A DNA stretch of 64,000 nucleotides from NCBI GenBank assembly GCA_004322275.1, contig SCTA01000007.1, positions 1 through 64,000 on the forward strand, read 5' to 3'. Each line of letters begins with the position of its first letter. Positions within the stretch are counted from its first letter, which is position 1. The notes below the pieces were generated by a model. That model was not told the origin of the DNA and did not search any database. It saw only the letters and a program-made list of their open reading frames with translations. The position numbers and the translations under genes were made by a program. Of this stretch, positions 34,787 through 44,228 are shown piece by piece. This stretch comes from a bacterium (GTDB taxonomy: Bacteria; Desulfobacterota; Deferrisomatia; Deferrisomatales; BM512).

Positions 34787-35969
34787 AGATTACTCCCTCG
34801 GCGGGCATTCCCGGTTTCAGCTCCATCGCGGGATTTTTAATCGAAACCTTTATGCGGTAGACGAGCTTTACCCTCTCCTTCTGGGTCTGTACGCTTCTGG
34901 GAGTGAATTCCGCCTCCGAGGAGATGAAGGTCACCGCGCCCTCGTAGCTTTTGCCGGGGTAGGTGTCGGCCTTTACCTCCACCCGCTGCCCGATTTTGAC
35001 GCGCCCCAGGTCGGTTTCCTCGATATAGCCCCGCAGCCAGACGTTTTCGAGGTCTGCTACGGTGACGACGGGGGTGCCGGGGTTCACGTATTCTCCGGGC
35101 TCTACGTTTTGCGTGACGCTGACGCCGGTGAGCGGCGAGAGGGCTTCGGCGTAACCGAGGCGGGTTCTGGCGAGGGAAAGTCCTTCCTCTGCTCCGCTCA
35201 CTCTCGCCCTGGCGCTCTCTATCTCCTCTGAGCGGGGACCTTTTTTGACGAGGGAGTGGCGCTCTTTCGCCTGCGAGAGGGCTGCCCGGGCACGGGTGAC
35301 GGCCTCTTCCCTGGCGCCCGCCTTCAGGAGGTCCTGACGCGCTTTTGCCTCCTCAAGCTGGGCTTTAGCGGCGCCGGACAGCGTTTTCGCCGTCTCGTAA
35401 GCGGTCCTGGCGTTGTCGCGGTCGCGTTCGGCGACGAAACCTTTGGCGAAGAGCTTCTCCATCCGCTCGTATTCGGTTTTGGCGTTCTCTTCGGCGAGGC
35501 GCGCGGTCGAAACTCCTTCCGCGGCCCTCGCCACCCCGGCCTCCCCGGCCTTCAACTCCTCCGGCCTCGATCCGGCGATAAGCTCGTCAAGTTGTGCGCT
35601 CGCCCTGTCCACTTCAAGGGCCGCCTGCGCTATCTCCTCCGGCCGGGAGCCCGCCGTCAGCTCCGCGAGGAGGGCTTTAGCCGATCTAAGCTCCGCGCTG
35701 CGGATGCCGATCTCCCGTTCGAGGTCAGCGGAGTCGAGCCGGGCGACCAACTGCCCCGCCGTAACCCGGTCACCCTCGGAAACGAGCCTTTCGGCGACCC
35801 TGCCCGCGATCTTGAAGCTCACCCTCGCGTCGGTTACCTCGATGTTGCCGTTTATCTTGATACCCGGCGCCGCGGCCCCGTTCCTTCCGCTCAGGAAAAG
35901 AAAAAGCGCCGTCCCGGCTACAACGAGGAGAAAAAGAATGAAAACCGGCTTTCCCGCTTTAATCGCCAT
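34770..35969 (-). CDS. ybhG: HlyD-family membrane-fusion protein (YbhG-like)
   Basis: The 399-aa product has one N-terminal membrane anchor (about 8-27, FILFLLVVAGTALFLFL), a barrel/lipoyl start (NGNIEVTDARVSFKIAGRV), a long coiled-coil hairpin over about 80-270 rich in Ala/Glu/Arg with three ELxAGSRPEE repeats, and a C-terminal barrel (PLTGVSVTQNVEPGEYVNPG). It is the periplasmic adaptor that would link the ABC exporter to an outer-membrane channel such as a TolC-type protein; none is encoded in this operon. It is the first gene, overlapping the ATPase by 17 bp. The ATG has no obvious ribosome site. Confidence 0.9.
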   Translation of the reverse strand: MAIKAGKPVFILFLLVVAGTALFLFLSGRNGAAAPGIKINGNIEVTDARVSFKIAGRVAERLVSEGDRVTAGQLVARLDSADLEREIGIRSAELRSAKALLAELTAGSRPEEIAQAALEVDRASAQLDELIAGSRPEELKAGEAGVARAAEGVSTARLAEENAKTEYERMEKLFAKGFVAERDRDNARTAYETAKTLSGAAKAQLEEAKARQDLLKAGAREEAVTRARAALSQAKERHSLVKKGPRSEEIESARARVSGAEEGLSLARTRLGYAEALSPLTGVSVTQNVEPGEYVNPGTPVVTVADLENVWLRGYIEETDLGRVKIGQRVEVKADTYPGKSYEGAVTFISSEAEFTPRSVQTQKERVKLVYRIKVSIKNPAMELKPGMPAEGVIFVDAG

Positions 35970-36171
35970 GGGCTAAGTGAACTCCCTCATTCAAGCAGTC
36001 GTTTGATTTCATTCTACCACTATTTCACGGCAGCCACACAATAGCCTCGGGGCAAAGCGTCGCAGGGAGAAGCGACAAAAAAACTTGTCCGGCCCTTATC
36101 GGGTGCTAGACTAAAATTGGGTTTTTATTCGTCCGCTTTGTTGAATCGCTTTTTGACTCCTGTTTAGACCG

Positions 36172-36210
36172 CCGTCTTTCCCCGCTAAAAGACGGGGAAT
36201 TATTTTTTAA
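36172..36210 (+). terminator. Hairpin with T-run upstream of the hybrid kinase gene
   Basis: A perfect 8-bp stem (36172-36179 with 36188-36195) is followed by GGAATTATTTTTTAA. No plus-strand gene lies just upstream, so it may act as a leader attenuator for the kinase gene at 36259 rather than as the end of an operon. The alternative pairing CCCCG/CGGGG uses the same bases. Confidence 0.55.
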
Positions 36211-36258
36211 AAGGAGCGGCGCAACTGAAAATAACATGAAAGGGGCCGTATGACCTGA

Positions 36259-39200
36259 ATGAAATCCTCTTTCAGCCTGACATCGCGCCTCAGAAACAGC
36301 GCCCTGTTCCTGGGTTTTTGCTGGACGGCTCTGGTGGGTGTTTTGCTGACCTTCAACATCTACCAGGACAGGGAAAAGGCGGAATACCTGGCAAAAATAG
36401 AAGCGTTCGCGAGCTACAACAAAGACCTTCTCTACCGCCGCTGGAGCGCCGCCCAGGGCGGAGTATATGTTCCGGCGACCGATAAAACCCCTCCAAATCC
36501 CTACCTTGCGGGTCTCAAAAACCGCGACGTGACGACCACGTCGGGACTGCATCTTACTCTGATTAATCCCGCCTACATGACCAGACAGGTTTTTGAACTC
36601 GCCGGAGACAGGTACGGAATAAGGAGTCACATCACCAGCTTAAAGCCGCTAAGGCCCGAGAATGCGCCCGACCCGTGGGAGGCAAAAGCCCTTGAGTCCT
36701 TTGAAAACGGAGCCACGGAGGCGTCGTCGATCGAATGCATCGGGGGGGAAAGGTTCATGAGGTACATAAGGCCTTTCGTAACCGAGGAAAGCTGCCTCAA
36801 GTGCCACGCCGTACAGGGCTACAAGGTCGGAGACGTGAGGGGAGGGATAAGCGTTTCGGTTCCTCTGGGTCCTTATCTGGAGATCGTTAATTCCGAGATG
36901 GAAGTGGATTCCGCGATCTTCCTCGTAATATGGGGCATCGGACTCGGGCTGCTGGTTTCAGGCTTTTCCTTCATGTCCGGCAGGGTGGAGGAAAAGGAAA
37001 AGGCAGAAACGAAACTCAGGGAAAGCGAGGAGAAATACAGGCTTGTCTCTCAAAATACCGGCGATGTCATCTGGGTTATCGATCTCGCCACCATGAAATT
37101 CACTTTCGTCAGCCCTTCCGTGCAGAGGCTTCGCGGCTACACCGTGGACGAGGCGATGGGGCAGACCCTCGATAAGGTTCTTACTCCTGAATCAGCGCGC
37201 CGGTTTTATGCGAGCTTGCCGCAAATTATCGCTGCGGTTGAGGCTGGCGATCCCACGGCGATAGTCTGCACCAATGAAATCAGCCAGACCAGAAAGGATG
37301 GCACAATCGTTTTTACCGAGGTTGTGACTTCTGTCATAACAGGCGATGGGGGCAAGCCGGTTGAGGTGGTGGGGGTTTCAAGGGATATAACCGAAAGAAA
37401 AAGGACAACCGAGGAGCTTTTCGAGACCAAGGCGATCTTGCAGGCCGCGCTGGACAACAGCCAGGCGGGCATAGTCATCGCCGACGCCCCCGACGGCACG
37501 GTCAGATACATAAACCGCGCCGGACAGATCATAATGGGCAGGAGCGAAGAGGATCTGCTGAAGAAATTCGCCCTCGCCGGGTACGTCTCGGCGCTCGGCA
37601 TGCGCCACGGCGACGGCACTCCGCTCACCACCGGCGAAGCGCCCCTTGCCAGAGCCGTAAAGCACGGGGAGACCAGCAGCAGGGAATTTCTCATACGGCG
37701 GCCGGGAGGCGAGGACCGCTGGATATTGAGCAACGCCGGGCCGATTTACGGTGAAGACCGCAAGGTGAGGGCCGGAATAGCCGTATTCATGGACATTACG
37801 GAGAGAAAGCACGCTGAAGAGTCTATGGCCCGCCTCGCGACGGCGGTTGAACAGGCGGCGGACGACATAATAATCTCCGATTCCAGGGGGGTCATCCAGT
37901 ACGTGAATCCCGCTTTCGAGCGCTCGACCGGTTACGCGAGGAGCGAGGTAACCGGCAAAAAAGTCTCGCTTCTCTACGGCGGCGGCCAAGAAGCGGAGAC
38001 CTACAAAAACATGAAGTCGGAACTCGACGCCGGACGCTCCTGGCAGGGGCGTTTCATCAACAGGGCGAAGGGCGGGAAGGAGATCGTTCAGTCAGTGGGC
38101 ATCGCCCCCATACGCGACAAACTCGGAGCGGTAATCGGGTACGTATCGACCCAGAGGGACATCACGCAGCAGGAGGAGATGGAAAAGCGTTTCTCCCAAT
38201 CCCAGAAGCTGGAGGCCATAGGGGTCATGGCCGGAGGGATAGCGCACGATTTCAACAACATCCTCTCCGCCATCATCGGCTATGGAGAGCTGGCCCTCGA
38301 CGAGTGCGACAACCCGGAACTCAGGGAGGATATTCAGGGGGTATTGCTGGCGTCAAACCGCGCGGTGGAGCTGGTCAAGCAGATTCTGGCTTTCAGCAGA
38401 CAGGGAAAGCGCGAGGAAAAACCGGTAATGGTAAAACCCATAGTCAAGGAAGCGATGAAGCTCCTTCGGGCCTCTATACCTTCGACCGTGGAGATAACAA
38501 CCGAGATAAAGACGGACTCCGTAATTCTCGGAGACCCCACCGAGATACACAGCATCATCGTCAACCTTTGCACCAACGCCTCGCTCGCAATGAGGGAAAA
38601 GGGAGGCGCCCTCACGGTGTCGCTCGACAGCGTCGAACTCGACCTCGTCTTCGCGAAAGGCCACCCGAATCTTGCTCCGGGCAGGTATGTGAGGCTTACC
38701 GTCAGCGACACCGGCTGCGGCATGACTCCCGAGGTCAGGGAACATATTTTCGAGCCGTTTTTCACCACCCGGAAAAAGGGCGAGGGCACGGGAATGGGGC
38801 TCGCCACCGTTCATGGGATTGTCGGCAGGATGGGGGGCGCGATCTCGGTGGAAAGCGGGGAGGGTAAAGGAACGACCTTCCAGATTTATCTTCCGGTGGT
38901 CGAAACCGGCATGGGAAAGGAGGCTCCCGGCGGCGACGAAAGCCCGCTGCCCGGCAACGAACGCATCCTGTTCGTAGACGACGAGCTGATGGTCGTCACC
39001 GTAGCCAAAAAAGCCCTTGGAAAGCTTGGCTACAGAGTCACCGTAAGTTCAGGCAGTCCCGAGGCGCTGGAGATATTCAGCAAGTCGCCGGACGATTTCG
39101 ATATTGTTGTAACCGACATGACAATGCCCGCAATGACGGGTGACCAGCTTGCGAAAGAGATACGCGCCATCCGCCCCTCCATTCCGGTAATCCTCTGCAC

Positions 39201-39327
39201 CGGCTACAGCGAGAAAATCAACGAGAGGATGGCTACGGAACTGGGAATCGAGGAGTTTTTGCAAAAGCCGGTGGTTTTGTCGCAGTTGACCGGAGTTATC
39301 CGAAAAATTATGGATAAAGCCTCCTAA
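36259..39327 (+). CDS. Hybrid sensor histidine kinase with haem-binding Tll0287-like domain, three PAS domains and receiver
   Basis: The 1022-aa protein is a membrane sensor. Helix 1 spans about 12-34 and helix 2 about 216-240. Between them is a periplasmic DUF3365/Tll0287-like domain whose CLKCH motif (Cys179, Cys182, His183) would bind a c-type haem. Three PAS/PAC units follow (about 255-385, 390-515, 520-640), then HisKA with His663 in GGIAHDFNNILSAIIGYG, a HATPase domain (NLCTNASLAM; DTGCGMTPEVREHIFEPFFTT; GTGMGLATVHGIVG) and a C-terminal receiver with phospho-acceptor Asp953 (VTDMTMPAMTG). It is probably a redox or gas sensor whose phosphorelay passes to its own receiver; an output partner is not adjacent. 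It converges on yaiI, overlapping by 4 bp. Confidence 0.92.
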   Translation: MKSSFSLTSRLRNSALFLGFCWTALVGVLLTFNIYQDREKAEYLAKIEAFASYNKDLLYRRWSAAQGGVYVPATDKTPPNPYLAGLKNRDVTTTSGLHLTLINPAYMTRQVFELAGDRYGIRSHITSLKPLRPENAPDPWEAKALESFENGATEASSIECIGGERFMRYIRPFVTEESCLKCHAVQGYKVGDVRGGISVSVPLGPYLEIVNSEMEVDSAIFLVIWGIGLGLLVSGFSFMSGRVEEKEKAETKLRESEEKYRLVSQNTGDVIWVIDLATMKFTFVSPSVQRLRGYTVDEAMGQTLDKVLTPESARRFYASLPQIIAAVEAGDPTAIVCTNEISQTRKDGTIVFTEVVTSVITGDGGKPVEVVGVSRDITERKRTTEELFETKAILQAALDNSQAGIVIADAPDGTVRYINRAGQIIMGRSEEDLLKKFALAGYVSALGMRHGDGTPLTTGEAPLARAVKHGETSSREFLIRRPGGEDRWILSNAGPIYGEDRKVRAGIAVFMDITERKHAEESMARLATAVEQAADDIIISDSRGVIQYVNPAFERSTGYARSEVTGKKVSLLYGGGQEAETYKNMKSELDAGRSWQGRFINRAKGGKEIVQSVGIAPIRDKLGAVIGYVSTQRDITQQEEMEKRFSQSQKLEAIGVMAGGIAHDFNNILSAIIGYGELALDECDNPELREDIQGVLLASNRAVELVKQILAFSRQGKREEKPVMVKPIVKEAMKLLRASIPSTVEITTEIKTDSVILGDPTEIHSIIVNLCTNASLAMREKGGALTVSLDSVELDLVFAKGHPNLAPGRYVRLTVSDTGCGMTPEVREHIFEPFFTTRKKGEGTGMGLATVHGIVGRMGGAISVESGEGKGTTFQIYLPVVETGMGKEAPGGDESPLPGNERILFVDDELMVVTVAKKALGKLGYRVTVSSGSPEALEIFSKSPDDFDIVVTDMTMPAMTGDQLAKEIRAIRPSIPVILCTGYSEKINERMATELGIEEFLQKPVVLSQLTGVIRKIMDKAS

Positions 39328-39773
39328 CCCCTCTTTATTCTCTCGACAACTTCGTGAAAGCTCCTGAGAAATTCCGACCTGTCCCGCCCCGCCATCGGCG
39401 CGGGGCCTCCGGTGTTCTCCCCGGTCTGCCGCAGATGGTCCAGAAGCTCCCTCATCGCAAGGGCGCTGCCGATCGATTCCTCGTCGAGTTCGCGCCCCTT
39501 GGGATTCAGGACTACAGCCCCGGCCTTTATGCACCTCTGCGCGAGCAGGAGGTCCGCCGTGACTGCTATGTCGTTCACCTTGACGTTTTGGGCGATGTAG
39601 TCGTCAACCGCGTCGAAGGTGTTTTTGACCACCACGAGCCGTATCTTTTCTTCATGGGGTATGTGTATGTGCCGGTTGGAGACGACGAAGACGGCGAGGT
39701 TGTGACGCCTCGCCACCTTGTATATCTCTTCCTTTACCGGACAGCCGTCGGCATCGACGTAGACGTCGAGCAC
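39324..39773 (-). CDS. yaiI: YaiI/YqxD family protein (UPF0178, DUF188)
   Basis: The 149-aa protein is a clear member of the YaiI/YqxD family. It opens with the conserved DVYVDADGCPVKEEIYKVA and contains VVVKNTFDAVDDYIAQ, NDIAVTADLLLAQRCIKAGAVVLNPKG and LDEESIGSALAMRELLDHLR, with the acidic residues of a NYN/PIN-like nuclease fold. Biochemical function is unproven. It follows deaD by 1 bp on the same strand, which hints at a link with RNA metabolism. Confidence 0.93.
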   Translation of the reverse strand: MLDVYVDADGCPVKEEIYKVARRHNLAVFVVSNRHIHIPHEEKIRLVVVKNTFDAVDDYIAQNVKVNDIAVTADLLLAQRCIKAGAVVLNPKGRELDEESIGSALAMRELLDHLRQTGENTGGPAPMAGRDRSEFLRSFHEVVERIKRG

Positions 39774-39774
39774 T

Positions 39775-41475
39775 TTAGCCCTTCTTCGGGGATTTTTTGT
39801 GGAAAGGAGCGGGCTTGGGCTTTTTGGCGTAGGTGGAGCGTCCGTCCTTTTTCGGCCTGTCCCTGTGGGGCATTTCCTTCTCGGGGAGGGCGGGCTTTAG
39901 CTGCACGGGCTTCCCGCGAAGGGTGGTTTCCGCCATGTCGGCGAGGATGCGGTCGCGGTAGCGCAGGGGAATCTCGACGAGGGTGTAGCGGTCGCTTATG
40001 TCGATAGCCCCGATCTCCTTTCCGGGTATGCCGCCTTCGTTGGCGAGCGCGCCCACCACGTCGGAGGGGCGCACCCCGGCCTTCAGACCGGCGGAGATGA
40101 AGAGGCGGAACATGCCTTCCTCGACGGGGCCGGAATCCTGAACTTCCTTCTCCAGGGACATCTCGACCTTCTTGTCCCCGAGGGCGATTTTAGCCAGAGC
40201 CGCGGCGACTTCGGCCATGTCGTGGCCGCTTTCTTCGGCGATGGCTTCGACGAGCCCCAGATACATTTCGAGTCCCTCTTCCCCGAGGACCTTCCCCACG
40301 CTTTCCTTGAAGTGGGCCATTGCGCGGGCGGCTATGTCGGCGCGGGTGGGAACCTTCATCGGCGTCATGCGGCTGCCGGTATAGATTTCGATCTCCTTTT
40401 GCATCCTGCGCTCGCGCGGAGTGACGAAGAGGATCGCCACACCGGCGCGCCCGGCGCGTCCGGTTCTGCCTATGCGGTGGACGTAGACCTCAACGTCGGA
40501 GGGGATGTCGTAATTGAAGACGTGGGAGATGTGCTCTACGTCGAGCCCCCTGGCGGCGACGTCGGTGGCGACTACCACCTCGACCTGCTTATTGCGCAGT
40601 TTGCGGATAAGCTGCTCGCGCTGCGCCTGATTCATGTCGCCGTGGAGGGGTTCCGCCGCTATTCCCCTGGCTATGAGTTTCCCCGCAAGCTCGGCGGCTC
40701 CGTTTTTCGTGCGCGTGAAGATGAGGGCCGAGTCTATCTTTTCCCAGCCCAGAATCTGGGTGAGGGTTTCGAGCTTCTGGCTCTCGGAGACGTTCAGGTA
40801 GTGCTGCTCTACCGTCGAGACGGTTCTTGTCTTGTGGGTGATTTCGACGGTGAGGGGGTTACTCAGATAGTTTTTCGCAATGGAGTTTATGCGCGGGGGG
40901 AGAGTGGCGGTAAAGAGCGCCGTCTGGCGGGTCGCGGGGGTCTTTTCGCAGATCCACTCCACGTCTTCCGCAAACCCCATGCGCAGCATCTCGTCGGCCT
41001 CGTCCAGGACGAGGTACTTGAGGCTGTCGAGCTTTAGCGTGCCCCGCCGCATGTGGTCCATGATCCTGCCGGGGGTGCCGACAACGACGTGGACGCCCTG
41101 CTGCAGCCTTCTAAGCTGGGTGGGGAAGGGCTGCCCGCCGTAGATGGGGAGGACGCTTATCCGCCCCAGGTATTTTGAGTAAGTGTGAAGAGCCTCGGAA
41201 ACCTGCAGCGCCAGTTCGCGGGTCGGAACCAGTATGAGTCCCTGCACCCTCGGGTCCGAAAGATCGATATTTTGCAAAAGCGGCAGGGCGAAAGCGGCCG
41301 TCTTGCCGGTTCCCGTCTGCGCCTGTCCGATTAAATCCCTCCCCGAGAGGAGGGCGGGAATCGTTTGGGTCTGGATGGGGGTCGGGGCCTCGTACCCCGT
41401 TTCAAATATTGCCTTCAGAAGGGCTGAGGAGAGTCCCATCCCTTCAAAGGATACCGTTTCGTTTTCCTGGGTCAT
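39775..41475 (-). CDS. deaD: DEAD-box RNA helicase (DeaD/CsdA type) with DbpA-like RNA-binding domain
   Basis: The 566-aa protein has all helicase motifs in order: Q-motif (GYEAPTPIQTQTIP), I (AQTGTGKTAAF), Ia (PTRELALQV), Ib (GTPGRIMDH), II (DEAD in YLVLDEADEML), III as TAT (LFTATLPPR), IV-V (DVAARGLDVEHI) and VI (HRIGRTGRAGR). A DbpA-type RNA-recognition fold covers about 455-530, and a Lys/Arg/Pro-rich tail follows. Such helicases unwind RNA duplexes in ribosome assembly and mRNA turnover, often in the cold. Motif III reads TAT where most members have SAT, a conservative change. It is in a minus-strand pair with yaiI. Confidence 0.95.
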   Translation of the reverse strand: MTQENETVSFEGMGLSSALLKAIFETGYEAPTPIQTQTIPALLSGRDLIGQAQTGTGKTAAFALPLLQNIDLSDPRVQGLILVPTRELALQVSEALHTYSKYLGRISVLPIYGGQPFPTQLRRLQQGVHVVVGTPGRIMDHMRRGTLKLDSLKYLVLDEADEMLRMGFAEDVEWICEKTPATRQTALFTATLPPRINSIAKNYLSNPLTVEITHKTRTVSTVEQHYLNVSESQKLETLTQILGWEKIDSALIFTRTKNGAAELAGKLIARGIAAEPLHGDMNQAQREQLIRKLRNKQVEVVVATDVAARGLDVEHISHVFNYDIPSDVEVYVHRIGRTGRAGRAGVAILFVTPRERRMQKEIEIYTGSRMTPMKVPTRADIAARAMAHFKESVGKVLGEEGLEMYLGLVEAIAEESGHDMAEVAAALAKIALGDKKVEMSLEKEVQDSGPVEEGMFRLFISAGLKAGVRPSDVVGALANEGGIPGKEIGAIDISDRYTLVEIPLRYRDRILADMAETTLRGKPVQLKPALPEKEMPHRDRPKKDGRSTYAKKPKPAPFHKKSPKKG

Positions 41476-41715
41476 GTAAATAGCCTTGAATAAAAGGAAT
41501 TAAGCGGGTTTCGGACGGCTTTACGGCGCCGGCCCGCGAGCGAGCCCGGATAGTCCCCGCACCGGCCTTTGGTGTCAAGGAGATTCGCAAAAAACTCCGG
41601 CTGTTGCTCGCATTAAAGTCTAATACCGGCGAAAAAAAAGGCGAGAGGAGAATTACTGCATAATATCCGGCGGGAAAATTTGCATCTGCCTTCAAGGGCT
41701 GTCAAACTCTCTTCC

Positions 41716-42723
41716 ATGAAAGATGCTGAAGGAAAACTCCCTTTCGAGGGGCTTGTCCCCGAGCTTATACTGGACGCCGTGGACAGCGCGGGGCTGCGCA
41801 CCGACGGGCGTCTTCTGGCGCTTAACAGCTACGAAAACAGGGTCTACGAGGTGGGGATAGAGGAGGGCGAGCCTCTGGTGGCGAAATTCTACCGCCCAGG
41901 CAGGTGGAGCGACGAGGCCATCCTCGAAGAGCACTCCTTCACCCTTGAACTGGCCGAACACGAGGTTCCGGTCGTGCCCCCGCTCCTTCTGGAGGACGGC
42001 ATTACCCTGCTCGAATACGAGGGGTTCAGGTTCGCCCTTTTCAACAAACAGCCCGGCAGGACGCCCGAGCTGGAAGACGAGGACACCCTGAAGTGGATGG
42101 GCAGGTTCATGGGCCGCATCCACGCCGTGGGTAAAACCCGCGGATTCGTCAACCGCCCCGCCCTTAATCCCCGGACTTTCGGCGACGATTCGGTAAACTA
42201 CGTTCTCGAAAAGGGGCTTGTCCCCGCCTATCTGGAAACGGCCTACAAAACCCTTGCCGGAGAGGTGCTCCGGAGGGTCAGGGAAAAATGGGGCGAGGCG
42301 GGAATCGACCCCGAGGGGGCTTACGGCATCCGCCTTCACGGCGATTGTCATCCCGGCAACATACTCTGGACGAGGGAGGGGCCGCATTTCGTCGATTTCG
42401 ACGACTGCCGCACAGGCCCGGCGATACAGGACCTCTGGATGCTGATCTTTGGCAACCGCCATGAGCGCCAGGAGGGGCTGAATTACGTGCTTGAGGGATA
42501 CGCCGGATTCGCCGATATAAACCCGAAGGAACTTTTCCTCATAGAGCCGCTCCGGGCTCTTCGGATGCTGAACCACTCGGCCTGGCTCGCCCGGAGGTGG
42601 GAAGACCCGGCCTTCAAGTCGAGTTTTGTGTGGTTCAACACCCCGAAATACTGGGAGGAGCAGATACTCTCACTTCGGGAGCAGGCGGCGCTTATGGATG
42701 AGCCCCCTCTCGATTTTATATGA
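41716..42723 (+). CDS. srkA: Stress response kinase A (RdoA/YihE)
   Basis: From the ATG at 41716 the protein is 335 aa and follows the E. coli SrkA pattern: LNSYENRVYEV near the start, then EPLVAKFYRPGRWSDEAILEEH with the ATP-binding lysine, the catalytic loop IRLHGDCHPGNILW, and the metal-binding HFVDFDDCRTGPAIQDLWML. It is a Ser/Thr kinase of the choline/aminoglycoside kinase fold that in E. coli counters stress-induced cell death. The ATG at 41680 has no better ribosome site and would add residues not found in relatives. The gene is monocistronic, in a divergent arrangement with deaD. Confidence 0.9.
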   Translation: MKDAEGKLPFEGLVPELILDAVDSAGLRTDGRLLALNSYENRVYEVGIEEGEPLVAKFYRPGRWSDEAILEEHSFTLELAEHEVPVVPPLLLEDGITLLEYEGFRFALFNKQPGRTPELEDEDTLKWMGRFMGRIHAVGKTRGFVNRPALNPRTFGDDSVNYVLEKGLVPAYLETAYKTLAGEVLRRVREKWGEAGIDPEGAYGIRLHGDCHPGNILWTREGPHFVDFDDCRTGPAIQDLWMLIFGNRHERQEGLNYVLEGYAGFADINPKELFLIEPLRALRMLNHSAWLARRWEDPAFKSSFVWFNTPKYWEEQILSLREQAALMDEPPLDFI

Positions 42724-42940
42724 CCCGTGTGCAACTTAAATCAAATATCCGGGTAAAATTGAGTCTAATTGACTTTTTGACTTGTCTGCCGGGGCAAAGC
42801 TGTTGCAACATCCATTCTCGGATGTTCTCCGGGGAATCGCACATTTAAATCCCGGCTTTACGGGGATACGGGTTTTTGAAAATATCGTCTTATTAACCTT
42901 AAAAAATCGTCAGAGTTTTAAAAATCAGGCAGGAGAAACG

Positions 42941-43525
42941 ATGTCAGTCAGACTTTTCGTGGGAAATCTAACCTACGACGTCACGGAAGCGGAGCTAAGA
43001 GAACTTTTTTCGCCGGTCGGAACGCTCACCCAGGTGCGCATACCGGTAGACCGGGAGTCAGGAAAGCCCAAAGGAATCGCTTTTGTAGATTTCCCTGAAA
43101 AAGCCCAGGCGGATGAAGCGATCCGCCGCTTTAACCAGCAGATGTTCAAGGGAAGGGCGCTCGCGGTGAACGAGGCGCGGGCGAGAGAAGACAGGCCCCC
43201 GGGCGACCGTCCTGCGCCGAGGCCCTTTACCCCCAGGCCTTCGATGGCGCCGAGGCCCGACCTTTCTGGTCTTCCCTCCGCCCCCGACGAGGATGCAAGC
43301 TGGTCGGGCCAGCCGAGAAGGAAGTTCGGCCCCGACGCCAAACAGGGTCAGAAAAAGAAGGAGGCCTTCAAGTCCAAGGAGGAGCGCGTTCCCAAGGGTC
43401 CCATCAAGGAGCGCTCCGGCGGCAAAAAATTCCTCGCGGGCGTCGATGAAGACGACGGCGACGAGGTTCTGGACGACTTCACTCTCTGGGCTCTGGAAGA
43501 CGCGAAGAAGAAGGAAGAAGAGTGA
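42941..43525 (+). CDS. RRM-type RNA-binding protein with low-complexity tail
   Basis: The 194-aa product starts at 42941 after AGGAGA. An RNA-recognition motif fills residues 1-80, with RNP2 (LFVGNLTY) and RNP1 (KGIAFVDF), as in the short bacterial/cyanobacterial Rbp proteins. The remainder is disordered: a Pro/Arg segment (RPAPRPFTPRPSMAPRPD), a Lys-rich stretch and an acidic end (VDEDDGDEVLDDFT). Bacterial RRM proteins bind single-stranded RNA and are often cold-induced. The leader of about 215 bp from the srkA stop could carry regulation. The next gene starts 16 bp after its stop. Confidence 0.9.
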   Translation: MSVRLFVGNLTYDVTEAELRELFSPVGTLTQVRIPVDRESGKPKGIAFVDFPEKAQADEAIRRFNQQMFKGRALAVNEARAREDRPPGDRPAPRPFTPRPSMAPRPDLSGLPSAPDEDASWSGQPRRKFGPDAKQGQKKKEAFKSKEERVPKGPIKERSGGKKFLAGVDEDDGDEVLDDFTLWALEDAKKKEEE

Positions 43526-43541
43526 CGGAGGCGGGTTATTC

Positions 43542-44228
43542 TTGATCCCCTGGGAGCTGGTTGACAGCGCGGAGGTTCCCGGCAGGGGCGGAGTATTGAC
43601 GCTTCACAGGCGCGGGGGGGAATTCGTAATCAGGCAAAACGGCGAGGAGCTTATGACGAGCCGCCTTCACGGCTCCGAAGACGCCCTCGCGACTCTGGCG
43701 CTGGAAAAGCTGAGGGGCGTCAAAAATCCCCGCGTTCTTATCGGCGGCCTCGGTCTCGGGTACACCGCCGCGAAAGCCCTTCAAATGCTCGGCCCGGAAG
43801 CTCGCGTAACGGTCGCCGAACTGGTTCCAAAGGTAATAGAGTGGAACCGCACCCTCCTTTCCCACCTTGCCGGCAATCCCCTCAAGGATAAAAGACTCAT
43901 GGCCGTCGAAGCCGACGTTGCGGATATCATCATCGCCAGCGTCAGCGTCTTCGACGCCATCCTGCTTGACGTGGACAATGGCCCCGAGGCTCTTTGCCGG
44001 GACGCCAACAACCGCCTCTACTCCGACGAGGGGCTTTGGGCGGCCCACAGGGCTCTTAGGTCCTCCGGGGTGTTCGCCGTCTGGTCCGCGCACCCCGATG
44101 AACACTTCACCCGCCGCCTTCGCAAAAAAGGCTTTACCGCCGAGGCCGTTTCCTCTCACCCCAGAGGGGCGGGCAGGGGAGGAAGGCACGTTGTCTGGAT
44201 TGCAAAGAAGGCCAAAGAGAAATACTAG
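43542..44228 (+). CDS. Spermidine-synthase-like (SAM-binding) protein
   Basis: Starting at the TTG at 43542, with GGAGG upstream, the product is 228 aa. The Rossmann fold resembles spermidine synthases: NPRVLIGGLGLGYTAAKAL (glycine-rich loop), VTVAELVPKVIEWNR, then FDAILLDVDNGPEALC. The N-terminus carries GGVLTLHRRGGEFVIRQNGEELMTSR, typical of these proteins. The catalytic aspartate region is not the standard polyamine one, so it may be an aminopropyltransferase relative of unknown substrate. It is co-directional with the RRM gene and probably shares its transcript. Its stop TAG at 44226-44228 lies inside the left terminal repeat of the 258-bp element. Confidence 0.75.
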   Translation: MIPWELVDSAEVPGRGGVLTLHRRGGEFVIRQNGEELMTSRLHGSEDALATLALEKLRGVKNPRVLIGGLGLGYTAAKALQMLGPEARVTVAELVPKVIEWNRTLLSHLAGNPLKDKRLMAVEADVADIIIASVSVFDAILLDVDNGPEALCRDANNRLYSDEGLWAAHRALRSSGVFAVWSAHPDEHFTRRLRKKGFTAEAVSSHPRGAGRGGRHVVWIAKKAKEKY

